NCBI GenBank assembly: GCA_018340805.1
Contig: JACMZG010000008.1
Coordinates: forward strand, 57,937,962 to 58,001,961
Length of the DNA: 64,000 bases
Direction of reading: 5' to 3'
DNA from: Microvelia longipes
Lineage: Eukaryota; Arthropoda; Insecta; Hemiptera; Veliidae
The notes beneath the pieces are model-generated. The model searched no databases, had not been told where the DNA came from, and worked only from the letters and a program-made list of their open reading frames with translations. Shown here piece after piece: positions 44,263 to 58,187 of this stretch (position 1 is the stretch's first letter; the number at the start of each line of letters is the position of its first letter). The position numbers were made by a program, and so were the translations under genes.

Positions 44263-47200
44263 ATGTACGCGATTTTTTCAGATATGACAACTTTCTACAT
44301 TTATTTTATTCTATTATTTACTTTCTATTATTTATTTGCTACAAGACAGACCTTGTAAATGTCTCGAACTGTATGGTATACGAAATATTTATTCCACCAA
44401 TAAAAAATTTACTTATCCTCCAGATTTATCAGATCGCGCTGTGATGTATACACGTATACTATGAACAAGCCAAGCAAGTAGTCAGCCGAAACTTGTAAGG
44501 GGGAGGGGGAAATCAGGTAAAAGACTTTTGCTAAAGACTGGAGCGTCTGAAAGGGAGACATTTATTTCCGGGGGGGGGGGGAGGAGGGCGATGCCCATGT
44601 AGCTTCTTCTTGACGTTAGGCCTGTAATGTATGTAATATTACTATATGCCTGTAATGAAATGTAAAATTTCATTTCTAGATGTAATCTCGATTTTTTGTT
44701 TGACAAAACTGTTTATAAAGCCATCAGATTTTTCGATTAAATGTTGGAGGATTTGCTAATATAATAGCAGTATGCCACTTACAAAACTACGAATACGATA
44801 AAAACTACTACAATACAACAACCATGGGCCGTGAAGCGGCCCTTAGTGCCTGACTGTGGATGCTAATTAAAGGCCTCTTTTTTCTTCGACGTTTGAACTG
44901 GGAAATATACATCCATACTTGGCAGCTTATTTGTTTGTATATTTTATTTATTCAAGCTAAACCAGTTTTACTTCGAGTATTAAAATTTTTTATGATTATA
45001 ATTATACTAATTCGTATAATGAATTTAAATTAGCTTTTTATTATTATTAAGAATATAAACAAGATTAAGCTAATGGATAATGACCCCGTAAAATTTTTAT
45101 TTATACCTCAAAAATAAGGATTGGCCAATTAGTGAAGGCTTTGAAGTTTTCATATTTATTTTATGCGTATTACACAAAATATATACAAAATAATATGTAA
45201 AATAATAATTTTAATTTTGAAGTTCTTTATTAGTGAAGTAACATCTAAGTTCGGCAAACATTGCCGGGGCAATTCTCGAAACAATATAAAAGGCCGAAAG
45301 ATTTATGGTCTATTTACAAAAAATGGGTTTATGGTTTAATATAAATTATTATGGTATATAAACATAATGTATAAATATAAATATGGCAGTTTATTCTAAA
45401 AATATTAGATTGTTAGATATAAAACTAATGAGGAGAGTTATTAAAATTTTTCTTATTTTTAGTAAAATTTTCTAGTTCGTTATGTAAAAAACATGTTTAT
45501 ACAATGCAATATAGATGAGGATAATATAACACTAAATTAGCAGTACAAATCAAATTGGCTTCTATTAATGGTTATTGTTAATTACAAGAGATAACAAAAT
45601 TCATTCTGTTCTAATTACCTATTCCAATGTAAATTGTTCCGTCAGAGCTTCACCTTAATTAGATTTACAGCAAAAATTACCATTATTTTTCTCTTTTAAT
45701 TCCACAGATTCATCTTGATTTGAATAAAGTTGTAAAAATTAAGTTAAATCTCAGGAAGGAAAATGTAGTTTTTAGGTTACCTTTCTAGGTAATCAAATTA
45801 AAATGGTTAACTACAACCTAACAGTCCCAGAACTTGTTGTTAGTTAAAATAAACTATTTACATGTTAATAAATTCAGTTAAGAATGGTTTTAGTTTTAAC
45901 GAATCGACAAATCGGTTTTAAAATTGTTAAATTTTACTTGTTTTGATTTATGTAAAACAAGGATTACGATATTAATAGTAATTAATATTATGTTGAATTA
46001 TTTATAAGTCTTGATTAACTTAATGAATTGAATAAATTGAAAAATGTCAGATAATACAAAATACATAAAATTCTTTTAAAAAATAAAGCTGAAATCAACT
46101 GTTAGTGTACGCTAATAATTCAGTTTTACGTATCTTTATAACATGGGGTAAACAAAATAAATTCAAATATGAAATTAACCAAAACTGAAAAAATAAAATT
46201 TAAAACCTTGGGTGCATGTTTATAAAAATTCAGTAAAGCTATCAAATTGTTTTACGCGGTCTAGCTGTAGGCCATACGTTGGAAAATCATTTTATACACA
46301 ACAAATATGTAGCTTGTCGAATTTTATAAATTCAGAATGGTGATTAATATCAAACTGAAATTCGATAAATCCATTTTTTATTTATAAGTACATTACCATA
46401 AAATCCCACCCGATTACTTAATTTTTTTTTAATTGCTTAAAACTTGATGACTTGGTCTAATAAATTGGTCTAATAAAACTTGCTAACTTGGTCTAATAAA
46501 TGTTATCTTGCGAGCAGCAGAACTTGACCTGATGAAGTGTGATTTTTGTGACATTAACACTCAATCACACAGTAACTTCTTGCGATATAAAAATCATTAA
46601 ACCTAATAAAAATGCCTGAAAAAAATTATTATAAAATTTCAATTTTGAATTTTCAGAGAGAATTTTCCTTTACACCAACGTAAGTAGGTGAGGAAACGTA
46701 AAATAAAAAAAACTATTTAAATACAACCGCATTTAGGTGAAAGATTCGATAAAATGTTTACATGCGTAGGTGGTAAAGTCTAAAGTATTAAGTCCCGATA
46801 GAAACCTAAAAGCTATAAATGAGGTAACATTTAATAGCTATAAAAACTTTAACATGCTACTCATAACACTATCTTTACACTCCACTTACTCGTAAGAACG
46901 ACTTTTTGACAAACTGATAACACCAAAAAACCATCTATTATTTTTTACACTTTCTTGTTTTATAGAAAAAATTATACCTCATCAAGAGATAGAAGCTAAA
47001 AATAAAGCAATATCCTGGGATGACTATCAAGTCTTGCCCTCCATTAACTTGTCAGTCTGCCCCTTCAAGATTTCCTTGTCTTGATTCATTGCCTCCATTC
47101 TAAGGACACTGCTTTTATTATTATTACCTACTTGTAAAAGGACAAATTTCTTTTTTCCCCCTCTTAAACGTTGATTAATTTTTCCTTTAGACATTATTTA

Positions 47201-48254
47201 TTCTTGTCTACTTACTCAAGGACCTCCTATTTTTCACACGGTTTTTTTTCTTTTCTTTTATTTTTAAAATCCTTAAGAAATACTGACTTACCAAAAACTC
47301 ACTAAAAGAAAGCTACACTTTTAGTTTTAATTTAATTTTCTTAGAGTTTATTTTCTTTGTAGGAATGTTTCGTTCACTTAGTTAAGGTAAACATCTCACT
47401 CTGTTACTGTCTTAAGTTAAATTGTATTTTCTTCTTTAACACCTTTTTGACACAAGGAAAAATTACTTTCACTGAAACAGCATCAGCTGGAAAAAGACTT
47501 AGTATATTATTCCGACCTCAATCGAAAATAAACCGAAATTACTTTAAATTGTATGTAATCAGTTGATTTTTTTAAATATATAGATAACTAAAGGATTATT
47601 TCTAATTGAGAAGGAAATTTACTTTTACGACGTTTTTTTTTTAAAAAAACGACTTTTTCAGAATAATGACTAAGTTTAAGACGTGGTCTTTATGTTCACT
47701 ATTGTTTAAGTCCTAAAATAAATTCAATAATGAAGTAATCGTAATTTAGCAAAAAATAATTACGTAGACTAATTATAGATTTTTAAAATTTAATGGAAGA
47801 CTGGATTTGCTAAAGCCTAAACAGAACTTTCTTAATTAATTCTTTTAACCTTTTAGAATCTATTTTTGCCATCTAGATAGTAATAGATTAATTTAAATGA
47901 AGCAATTATTCCCTGTTTACCATATAAATAGTACTTAAATTAAAATGTTAAGGAGTTATAAAGCAATTAAAACCAGTTTATGTTTTAAGAAGTACTTAGC
48001 ACATGCTTTTATATATTTACTTATATTATCATTAATAGGTGATCATTTAGACCTAAAAGTAGTCTAAAAGTAAAAGATTAGTCATGATCTCTTTTAAGTA
48101 TATTTCGAGCTATAAGCATTCGGAAAAATATTTTCCCAAGATCTGACATAGTTTATGACTCCTTTTAGCATCTAATAGTTCTAAGTGTAAAGTTTAGTCC
48201 AGATCCTTTAAGTAGTTTTAACTTATAATCAACCAACTTTAAATTTAGTTATAC

Positions 48255-48255
<1 letters not shown>
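44263..48255. other. Gene-free interval
   Basis: No supported gene. It contains a 12-base G run (44570-44581) and a threefold short repeat ttggtctaataaa (46451-46500). AT-rich throughout. Confidence 0.4.
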
Positions 48256-48290
<35 letters not shown>

Positions 48291-48331
48291 TATAATATGT
48301 ATATATATATATAATATATATATATATATAT

Positions 48332-48376
<45 letters not shown>
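48256..48376. repeat. (AT)n microsatellite
   Basis: AT/TA tract with small breaks; a further similar tract is at 48596-48652. Confidence 0.85.
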
Positions 48377-48380
<4 letters not shown>

Positions 48381-48592
48381 TTGTTGTAGTATTTGTCTCC
48401 ATTATATTGATATATAAATTATTAGAATTATAATTTTTGTAGAATTTCTCATAGAATTGACTCAGTTTATTTTTTTAACGGTGTTTATTTAACATGAATA
48501 TGCCTTGTATTGCTAAGGAAGCGAAATATAGTTATAGATGGCAAAATTTATTAAGCATCCTGTGTCATAAATTTAATATTAATCATACATAC

Positions 48593-48633
<41 letters not shown>

Positions 48634-48652
48634 TATAATATACATATTACTA

Positions 48653-50455
48653 AATAATTGTCTCGGTTGATTCATGTTTTGCAAAACTTGTTAATATATA
48701 TATATATAACAAAAATATTTAAACAAAATTAAAATATATGTTAAATTTAAATGATAATAACAATTCTATCTCTAATTTTCAAACTCCGAGTATAAAAACT
48801 CCTTAATTGTGTTTTAAAACCTTAAGTTTTAAATTGTTACATTCAGTATTAGCTAAAAAAGAAACCATACATACACACATAAAAATTTTAATACTATAGA
48901 GAAACTGTATTGATTGAATTTGAAACGTCAAAAAAGTAAACTAATCACCTCCTATTAATAATATAATCAAATAAACAGTACACAAAGTCAGTAACTTATA
49001 TAATAGCACGTAAATACAAACAATGAGTGAATATCCGACAGCGTTTGATTTATTATAACCTTTACATTCTCTTGGAACAGGTTACAATAAGGTAATGCAG
49101 AGCCCCTAAGAGCACAAAAAATGTTTCAAGCCTCTTAATAATATCTTAATATATTAATTAATCTTAATATATTTTAAGCCTCAAAAATATATTAATTACA
49201 GTTTACTCTGGAGTAATTCGTCTCTATGATTAAATACATCTAGTTTAGTTGCTATATTTTTACCTTAATCTATCATGAGCATTAAAGAATGACCATTTTT
49301 TAAGAAATGTGTTACAATCTATAATAGAGCAAATAACAAGAAATAAATGGTATTGTTTTCTTAATAATAAACTTTTTAATAAACAATATTTTTGAAGCTT
49401 GCACTTATTTTTTTTCTCTACTTTAATTAAAGTTTTTACTTGGTTAAAAACTTGTATAAAGTTTTTAGAAATAAAATACAAATAAATATTATAAATCTTA
49501 TATCACGTAAGGTAGAAAAATACATTTTATTCTTTTGTGATTAATATATATGAAAAATAGTGTGGTGTTTTTGAAAATCAGTTTGGTTTTATTTCCTAGT
49601 TTCTTTAAGGAAGTGGAACAAGCTTTTTCTTTTTCTGTTGTTTTCCTTATTTTTATTTTTTAACAAAGTTATTTTTCTCTTGTGCATTATTCCCTTCCTC
49701 CATATTAAACCTAACTTTTGTCTACGAAATAAAAAGTCCAAAATATTTTCCATTAAAAATAAACTTTTATAAAACTTAAAAACCTTAGAAACAGTTGTTT
49801 TAAAATCTAATTTGCGTATGTTTGTATCAAATTATACATGTAATCCATTGTTTTTCATGGTTCAAATTTTTGGTCATGGTATTAAAAAAAAATATTAAAT
49901 TTATTTTTGTTTCCTTTTACAAAAGTCAACCAAATTGCCAAACAAATTTCGAAACTCAATTCGGCTTATTTTCTATGAAAACATAGAAACCAATAATGAT
50001 CTCTTTCAAAAACTCATATTCAATTCAAATTAAAGTATATTAATGGAAACGTAAGTATACATACAGAGCTATTAAGTTTTAATTGTGTATTAAAATTACT
50101 AACCATCTTTATTAAAAAAATCTTTTTGGTCTGACTTAATACCAAATTGTATTTTCACAAAAGGATTTTCTAGAGAGAAATAACGTCAGATAGGGCGAAT
50201 GTATGGATATACATGCATAGATGTATATGTAGTAGTATATTGTATGTATATGTAGCATATGTAGACGTATATGTAGATGTATCTATATATATATACTATA
50301 TAGATGTATTAACTCTCATCTCCTTGCTTCTTTATTTAAAAATTAAAATACAATTTGATGCCAAGCAAACCTAAGGTTACGAAGAAAATTTGATTTTTAT
50401 ATTCTTTATTAAAGAATTGTGACGTACAAAAAACATAGATTTTCTACGCCTTATA

Positions 50456-50460
<5 letters not shown>
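48653..50460. other. Gene-free interval
   Basis: AT-rich. The frame 49260-49481 on the minus strand has no recognisable domain. Short tgtatatgtagat repeats occur around 50220-50280. Confidence 0.4.
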
Positions 50461-50494
<34 letters not shown>

Positions 50495-51990
50495 TCAACG
50501 GAGGGAAACGCGACGGCCTCTAGACGAAACTTTATCCTCGGAATCAAAAGCAGCTAACAGCCCTAAGAGGGGATGGCTCCTGATCATCCGAAGGTTCTCA
50601 CTTCTTTGGTGGCGAAGCCTAGCATGCACCGGTCCATGGAGTGTGGGGACTGGCGACTTCTCGACTGCCCAGCCGGTACCGTAGCAGCGATTGTCAGGCC
50701 TTACCCCACTAAAACATCTAGAGGTAAAACCCTCCGCCAGGCGCATACCTCCAATTGGCAAGGAGTAGTTGCGCCTTCGCGTGACTAAAAGTCTCCACCA
50801 CGGTCCCAACACATGGTCGGCTAATTCTGACCAGTGAGGGGGGGCTTCTCTGACTTACCCTTTCCTCCCACTTCTGCTCCAGTCAGAAAGGGGGAGGCTG
50901 AAGACCATCGATGGTGGAATGCTTTGTTGAACTGCCGGTGTAGCGATGAAGTGCCTCCGAGTGCTCGAAAGACAACGGCAGCCTAGAACAAGAAATTGCC
51001 GCCAGGGGGGACCCGCCCATGGGGGACCCACCAGTCCATCCGGTCGCCCTGAAGCTCTCCGCTCTTCCACCTCCGCATGAGAGAGCTTTCAGCCAAGCTC
51101 CAGACGACAACGGATCAGCCGGCCGCAATACCCCCCGAACAACCCCACTCGCCAGCACTCGCTAGCCCCGTCACACCAAAGACACTGAAAGTGGAGGAAG
51201 TCGCTGAAGAAGCTGATGGGGTCTTACAGGGTAGTTAGGTCCAACAGAGTTTCCAACGTGCCTCCCGTGGGAGCGGACTCAGCGCCGGGTTTAACAATGA
51301 CCGGGAGAGCCCTGGACACGGTTGGCCTGCCTGCGCAGCCTAATGACTTCACTAACTAAAGACAAACAACTAAAGCCTAATATCACAGAGTTCGGCCACT
51401 GCCTCTCGCAAGGAGAAACTCATACAGCCGCGGTTGAATAATTGCCGGGGTGATGATAACAGTGGGTCGATCCTAAACTAACACTGCTAAACCTAAAATA
51501 AATACTTAATCCTAGTTAAAACATAGTCTAATGACCTAGCCTAATATCACAGAATGCCGGGGACAAGCCAGGCAGCCGGTTTTAACAGATGCGGGACTGG
51601 TTGCCGTCGGCTAAACTAACTAAACTAAATATCCAGAATTGGGGGAGTAGTTCTCCAGCTATGCTGTGGGGCACACCCGGTTAACATATTCCCGAGGTGA
51701 GCATTAACTACCACCCCCCTATCTAACCTAGCCTTAAGCTTAATATCACAGCAAATTACACTAACTAACCTAGATTAAAAGAGGCAACTGCCGTATCCAT
51801 TGACCTGCAATGGAGCCTGCCCACCATCCCGGTTTGAACAAATGGCCGGGGGGACAGTACGACAGCCGCTGAACTATACCTAAACATCCTAATAAACTAA
51901 GACTAACCTGACTCTGTTGAACCTAAATTATGGTAGAATCCTGCCCTACGCAGGAATTCTACAGTTGATTCGAAGTGAGAATGCCTCGTT

Positions 51991-54900
51991 GTGAGGCGAC
52001 TGCTACACTCGCGGTGTTCCGCAGATCGTCCTAAGCTCGGCAAGTGCGTCACACTCTTCAAATATGTGACACACTGTGAGCGCTGCATTGCAGTGTCGGA
52101 TCGAGGAGCACGCCATTTGACAGAGGTGCCCGTGCGTCAGCTGCGTCTGTCCAAGCCTCAGACGCGTGAGTACGCACTGTCTTGTCTTGACTTCGACAGT
52201 GCCGTATCTTTCTCTTGGATTTATCTTAATTCTTGCTAACAGGGTGGGGGTGCGATTCCACGTGGTTTTCCACGTACGCCAGACTGCGTTGACTAATGCA
52301 GTCTTGGCATCGTCTAGTCGTACGGAACCGTCCACCACCCTTCTCTCCGCTGACGCACGCTTGGCAGCTTGATCTGCTGCCTCATTGCCGGCGATACCGA
52401 CATGCGCCCGGTACCCATACTAGAACCACGTGTCGACGCAGTAGAACGTAGAGAGGACACGTGGTCATAGATCCGACTAATAATCGGATCATCACTAATT
52501 TATTTTTGATTGCTTGGAGGGATGACAGAGAGTCAGACAAATGACTATACTGCCGTCTACGTTCTCCTCCAAGCAATATACGAGGGTCTTCTCTATCGCC
52601 TTCAACTCAGCTGTGTATACAACCTGCTCGAGGAGATAGAGACAAGACTTGGTCTCTGCGAAGAGTGCATTACAGCCGGTACTTCGTTCTGTCTTCGATC
52701 CATCTGTATAGAAGACCCCTCCTACCTGGATACCGGGCGAGAGTCTCCAAGAGTGCTTGCTTGTATACCTCGGGAGGTGTCGAATCCCGAGGTAGCTCGC
52801 GAGCCGAGTGGACATCCTATGGTGGTTCTTTTCCATGGTGGTGTATCAGGGATGAGCCACTCGAGATCTCATCTTCTTCTGCCATCCTCTGACGAATCTC
52901 GCGAGCCCTAACTGGTAGCGGTCGAGTCCGTGTATTGAGCATTCGTACTCCGGTCGAATGGCTCCCTTGGCCGAAAAATTCTTCTCTGAGGAAGTGACGC
53001 GGCTTCGACTGAGACTGCCTCAGAAAAGGGACAGAGTCATTTTGCTCCGGCGGGTGCTGCATTGCAGAACGCAGCTTCTGCGTACAGAGAGCTGACGTTG
53101 GTGGTAGGAAACGCACCGAGAGCAACCCGGAGTCCTTGCTGAAAACTCTGTCCAGAGGCAGTAGCCACGACTTGCCTCGCCGATCCATACACGGAGCTAC
53201 CGTAATCCATCTTGGGGCGAACCAGTGCACAAAGAATCCTGACTAATGTCGTGCGGTCCGCCCCCCATCTAAGATGGCAAGGACCGTGATAACGCACATC
53301 TCTCTTGCAGCGCTGCACGAGCTCTGATATATGATGCCTCATCTAAGCTGCATCAAATATCAGACCGAGGAAGCGAGTTGTCTCTTGATACTTGCAATCG
53401 AACCCCGTTTAGGAACAGGCTCTGGAGCAGCGTGTTCCTTCCGCAAGCGCAGAGTGAACACAACACATCTTCGTCGGCGAGAACTTAAAACCACTCTCGC
53501 CGCTTTCTCAGCTATTGAATCTATTGCCGCTTGCAGAACCTCTCTGATGTCCTGATCCCGAGTCCCTGCGAAGAATGCCAAGGTCGTCCGATACTGGGAC
53601 GCCTTGACGCCTGAGGGAGATCACTTGCAAGATCATTCGCAGAGATCGAGAACAGGGTCGCGCTGAGAACGGATCCTTGTGGTGTTCCGTTCTCTTGCAC
53701 CTCAAGGTCAGATAGGATAGCGCCTATTCTGACCCTAAACGCTCTGTTGTCTAGGAAGCCGATAATAAAGGCTAAAAGCTTTCCTCTTAGCCCCCAGTGG
53801 TGAAGTTTCTTGATGATTCGATGCTTCCAGGCAGTATCGAAGGCTTTCTCGAGATCAAAGAACACACCGACCACATGTTGTCTGCTAAGAAAGGCATCCT
53901 GGATGTATTTTTCCAGGAGCGCTAATTGGTCGGTGGTTGAATACCTTCTTCGATAACCTGCCTGGCTTGGAGCTAAGAGGCTATTCTTCTCTAGATAATA
54001 ATTTAGCCTGAAATTAACTATCGACTCCATAACTTTCCCTAGACAACATGTCAGAGAGATAGGTCGATAGCTGTTCGGTGATGACTTGTCTTTGCCTTCT
54101 TTGGGAAGCGGTATGATGGCAGCTTCTCCAGCTCGAAGGGTACACACCAGAAGTCCAGAGATCTCCAGTTTCTCGTTATAGAGTTCTAACAAAATTTTCA
54201 TCCATCTCCGGAAGGTTCTTGATCATAACATAGGGTATGCCATCCTTTCCTGGAGGTATCTTTAGTCCGGGAGAGGGCCCTGTCTAACTCTTCTTGCGTT
54301 AGATGGGAATCCACTCCCTGATCTAGATTGAGATCTGGAACTATCACTTCTCTCTCTGCTTCTCTTTTGATCTGTTGAAATTCTTCTGAGAAGCCTGTTG
54401 TAGCAGAGGCAGCACTGTAGTGTTTTGCTAAGACGTTAGCTACCTCTGCTGGGCTGGTGTGTACCTGGCCATCGACCACTAGGATGGGGTTCGATGACGG
54501 GCGATGCTTGCCAGCGACAGCCTTGACTTTATTTCAATTTCTTTTGCAGTTGTGTCTTCTGTTAACGACGAGACGTAGTCCATCCAAGATTTTTCTTCTT
54601 GCTTTTCTGATGGTTCTACGCTCGATCGCTCTTCTTCTCTTGAATTCTATGAAATGTCGTTGCATAGGCTGTCGATTAAATTTTTCCAAGGTTCTTCTTG
54701 GCTTTATTCGCCCGTCGGCAGTCCTTCGTTCCACAGGGTACGGTGCGGCGCTTGGGCTGGACCTCCTATTCCCTGCGTGGAACGGCAACACTGGCGGCGC
54801 GACCTATGGCTTCTGTTTAGTAAATTTACGTCTGTTTCCACGTCGCCAGTAAGCACTGGGGGTTGAACTCGCCCGAAAACATCCAGGTCTGCGTTGCAAA

Positions 54901-55600
54901 GTCCAGTCTCTCTTGAACCGTTGGCTCTAAAGAGGACTCAGCGGTGATGAACACCGGGAAGTGGTCGCTTTGATAAGGTCCTTCACAGACACGCCCAATC
55001 CAGAGCGACCGGCCAGCGCAGGTGAGCTGAACGTGAGATCGATGGGAGCCGTCGTTCCCGTGCTCAGCGTTACATGGTTGGACTTCCATCGTTAGAAGGA
55101 CAAGGTCGCTTCTATTAAAAATTCTTCTACTCTTTGTCTGGCGGGGACAGTCTCACAGAGCCCCACCAGGGATATGTGCATTAAAATCTCCCATTGGATG
55201 ACAGGAGACGGCAGCTGTTGAATAAGGTTCTCTAGCTGTTGTTCCGTCCACTGACCATCTGGGAGATAGGCTGCACAGGGTGGCAGTGAACGGTGCTTTG
55301 ACTGTTACGCACTGCCTGTAGGTTGTGTGGTTAGTTGGACCTGTGCAGCCGGGATGTTTGTCTTTAATTAAAAGAGCGACCCCGCCGTGCGCACGCCCAC
55401 GTTCAGCTATAACTGTAATCTTTTTCTAAAAACCTGGTAACCTGTGAGGTTAAAAACCTGCGCTGGTGCTAGCTTGGTCTCCTGGATCGCCAGAGCGAAC
55501 GGCGTCCTGTCCAGCAGGAGTCGCCGCAGCTCCGCGAAGTGACTTCGGAGACCTTGCATATTCCACTGGACAATAGTATCTTTATTGTCCAGTGCATTAC
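51991..55600 (-). pseudogene. ORF2 of the minus-strand element: endonuclease-RT-RNase H, frameshifted
   Basis: Read from 55600 leftward: IVQWNMQGLRSHFAEL and FALAIQETKLAP open an AP endonuclease. A SDH motif (54961-54969, in SDHFPVF) closes it. A basic linker lies near 54534-54791. RT spans 54201-53521 with IIPLPKEGKDKSSPNSYRPI, SQAGYRRRYSTTDQLALLEK, GVFFDLEKAFDTAWKHR and NGTPQGSVLSATLF. The catalytic Asp pair is at 53583-53588 but falls across a frame change, one frame reading YRTT and the other SDD. RNase H starts near 52730 (GGVFYTDGSKTERSTGC). The C-terminal frame 52003-52338 contains RQCVLTRLRLGQTQLTHGH and a CHIFEECDAL zinc-type end. Many frameshifts and stops mean it is inactive. Confidence 0.85.
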
Positions 55601-55715
55601 AGCGTATTTTTCCTAGGCCTGCCCTTAGGCCAGCCCTTCTTTCTTTTTAACCTCTTCAAACCGGTATCATCTTCACTATTAATTTCTCCAACGGCCTCTT
55701 GTAAATTGGCAGGGG

Positions 55716-57110
55716 TCACTTGGAGAGCTTCTCTTTTTGGGTCCGCCGAGTCCTCGGTTTATCAGACGGAGGAGCAGCGGTGGGAGTGTTGGTTCCACAC
55801 TCTCTTAAGGTGGAACCGGATGAGAGGAGAGGGGTAGCACTGACAGGTGTTGGAGTTGTGCTATCCCCAGCTGCATTAGCAGCAATTTTTTGAGGTGGAG
55901 GGGTAGGAGGAGTAGCCGGACGCTTGTTCCTCCTATTTCTTCCATTTCTGTTTCTTCTCCCCTCATCTTCACTGGCTGTAGCCGTGAGTTCATCTTCTTC
56001 CATCTTATTATTTCCTTTATCGTTATTTTCTTCTTTCTTTTTTTCCTTTCTTTCTTTTTCTTTGTTTTTTGTTCTTCTCTTTCTGTTGTTCATGTAGCCT
56101 CCTTGCTCTTCTTCTCTCTTTTTTCTCCTCTTCAAGCCGTTGTTTTTCTTCTTTTCTCACTTAGATTTTTCTTTTGACTCTTACTTAAGCTTCAGCTTAT
56201 TCTCTACCACCGCTGAAGCAGAAGACAGTGCTACTGGTCTGAGGGCTGTGTTATTATTGGTATTAGCATTGGCTTTCGTTCTGTCCTTTGCACTGCCTGC
56301 TGTGGTGAGGCGCTGTCTGCTGGATAGGGCTGTGTTTTAGGTCAGCTGCAACTTCTCTTTGCGTAACTGGATGGCGGGCATAGCATAGCCCGAGCTTCTG
56401 ACTATCCTTTTTGCTTCCGGATGCCTGAGTTTATGAATAACTTTATATCTCTGGATTTTCCTTTTCATAATGAACTCAGGACAATCCGGAACTTTGACGA
56501 ATGTGCACCGCCACAGTGTTAACGCCATTCAAGCGGAGGCTTGCATTCGTCAGTGTGGGCGGGCTTTCCACAAGTACACATCTTTCCTTTGGGCACTTGT
56601 TGCTATGTGCCCAAAAGTGGCAGCACTTAAACCGTAAGTGGCGACGGAATGTATCGCCGCACACTTAGGGTTGTAAAAAGCCACTTTTACTTTCTCTGGG
56701 GGGTCTTCGTAACTTGAAGGTGAGGAAGTACGTTCCCGTCTTCTCCGAGTTTCCCTCTAGGAGTTCGACGGAGACCTGCTCGACCTTTGTTACACCTTGG
56801 CGAAGCTAGTTCTTGTTGCAACTCATCGATGGAACAGTTCATGAATCTCTGCAGAAGATGACCCCTTGAGCTGGCTCAATCTTTCGGTTGATGCCCCCAC
56901 TAACACTAAATTCCAGCAATTTCATTTATAGCTGCAAGCTTCTCCGCTTGGCTCTTCGAAGCAACCCCGGAAAATAGGTGCCGGAGCCGGCCTTCTGAGA
57001 CGCTTTCAGCCTCACACCTAAAGTCGCAATAATGGACCGATTGATTGCAATTGGGGACACATTGGCAAAACTGCCCCCGGTCGCTTCTCTCTTCACGGTC
57101 ATACTTCACA
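55716..57110 (-). pseudogene. ORF1 (gag-like) remnant of the minus-strand element
   Basis: Frames at 56906-57109, 56476-56664, 56337-56528 and 55716-56135 line up as one damaged protein. RFKCCHFWAHSNKCPKERC is a CCHC-like zinc knuckle. VPDCPEFIMKRKIQRYKVIH then KLRHPEAKRIVRSSG resembles the segment after the last knuckle in I-type ORF1 proteins. The C-terminal frame 56135-55716 is very basic and acidic (KRRKKREEEQ..., KKKEENNDKGNNK) and proline/threonine rich, as in nucleic-acid-binding tails. The protein would coat element RNA. Confidence 0.65.
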
Positions 57111-58187
57111 TACTTTCTCCTCGTCTCTTGCTCTACTTCTACAGTCTAGATTGGACATAGTAGCCATAGGTTTTCTTAAGGTGAAGGGGGGGAAATCAGC
57201 CGAGGTGTGACCAGAAGAGGAGAGAGGATGGTCGGCCAGAGGCTGGATGGTTGACTGACCGCCCTGGAGTACTGACCAGGCCTCTCTCATACTGTGAGCC
57301 TACCCCGCGGTGAGGCCAAGGCGGACGGTAGGAGTCACACGGAGCACTAGGACTCCGACAGTCCTAAGCCACGACTGACCCAACTGGACAGTGACCCGAA
57401 GCGAGAATTAACGCAACGCAACAGGCCCCCCTTCTACCAGGCATCCGACGCTTTGGTATGGCAGTGCTAGGCACACAGCAGGAGGGGCGACTAAACCCCA
57501 CGACAACCAACGGCGGTGACGCAGCCCGGATCGCACCTCTTTTAGGAAAAAGTTTTAAAGATTCAACCGTTAGAGGACGCACTAGGCACCCTTTTGGGAA
57601 GACCCAAACTCTACCTGGTAGAGGACGCACGACGATCGGCACCTCTCTTAGGAAAAAGTCTTAAAATAAAATAAATAAATAAACATAAATAATAAAATAA
57701 AGAAAATTAAACTAAATCAAAATAGTGAAGAAATAAAGGTAGACAGCATGAAATAAAACGAGAGAAAAAATTAAAATAAAGGTAAAAGAGAGGAAAGGTG
57801 AGAAAGTAGGAAAGGCAAGGGGATTGGTGAAGGAAAGTTAGAGATAAGGAGATAGCAAGAAAGAGAAAGAAAATAACTCTACCTTGTAGAGGACTCTTGC
57901 GAGGTCAACCTTCAGGGACGCCACCCCCTGACACGCCTCAGTCCGCCAGACGCAAATAGGCGCCTGACTTTCCCAATAGGCGCTCCTATAGGTTTACCCA
58001 TGTCTGCCGGGCATACGGACCTTAAGCACGATCGGCTGTGTCATAGAGCCAAACAGACACGGGATTAGCTAAGTGGGCCGGGAACGCTTCTCTTCCCGTC
58101 AAGCACCGTAGCACTTGCTCTGACCAGTCCCGGTACCCTGCATAATGCAGGGACCAGTGGATGCAGTTTAACCTCATGCCCAGGAGG

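Larger units (their letters stand above)
50461..58187 (-). mobile_element. GC-rich non-LTR retrotransposon with poly(A) tail, minus strand, about 7.7 kb
   Basis: A 33-base poly(T) run (50461-50493) is the poly(A) tail read on the plus strand. Reading leftward from 58187 are a 5' region with a GC-rich head (57900-58187) and an A-rich middle (57660-57890). Then come an ORF1-like region with zinc-knuckle remnants, endonuclease, RT, RNase H, a C-terminal zinc motif and a long 3' region (50494-51900). The duplication cttatatat at 50450-50458 and 58188-58196 is a possible 9-bp target repeat, but it is low complexity. Base composition changes sharply at both ends. The I-group (I/Nimb-like) is likely from the RT and RNase H. 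All frames are broken. Confidence 0.85.

Noticed and set aside
50573..51158. Short frames in the GC-rich 3' region of the minus-strand LINE
   Set aside because: High GC gives long chance frames; they overlap on both strands and match no known domain.
55890..56340. Hydrophobic F/S/L-rich plus-strand frames
   Set aside because: Antisense of the lysine/glutamate-rich ORF1 tail, not a membrane protein.
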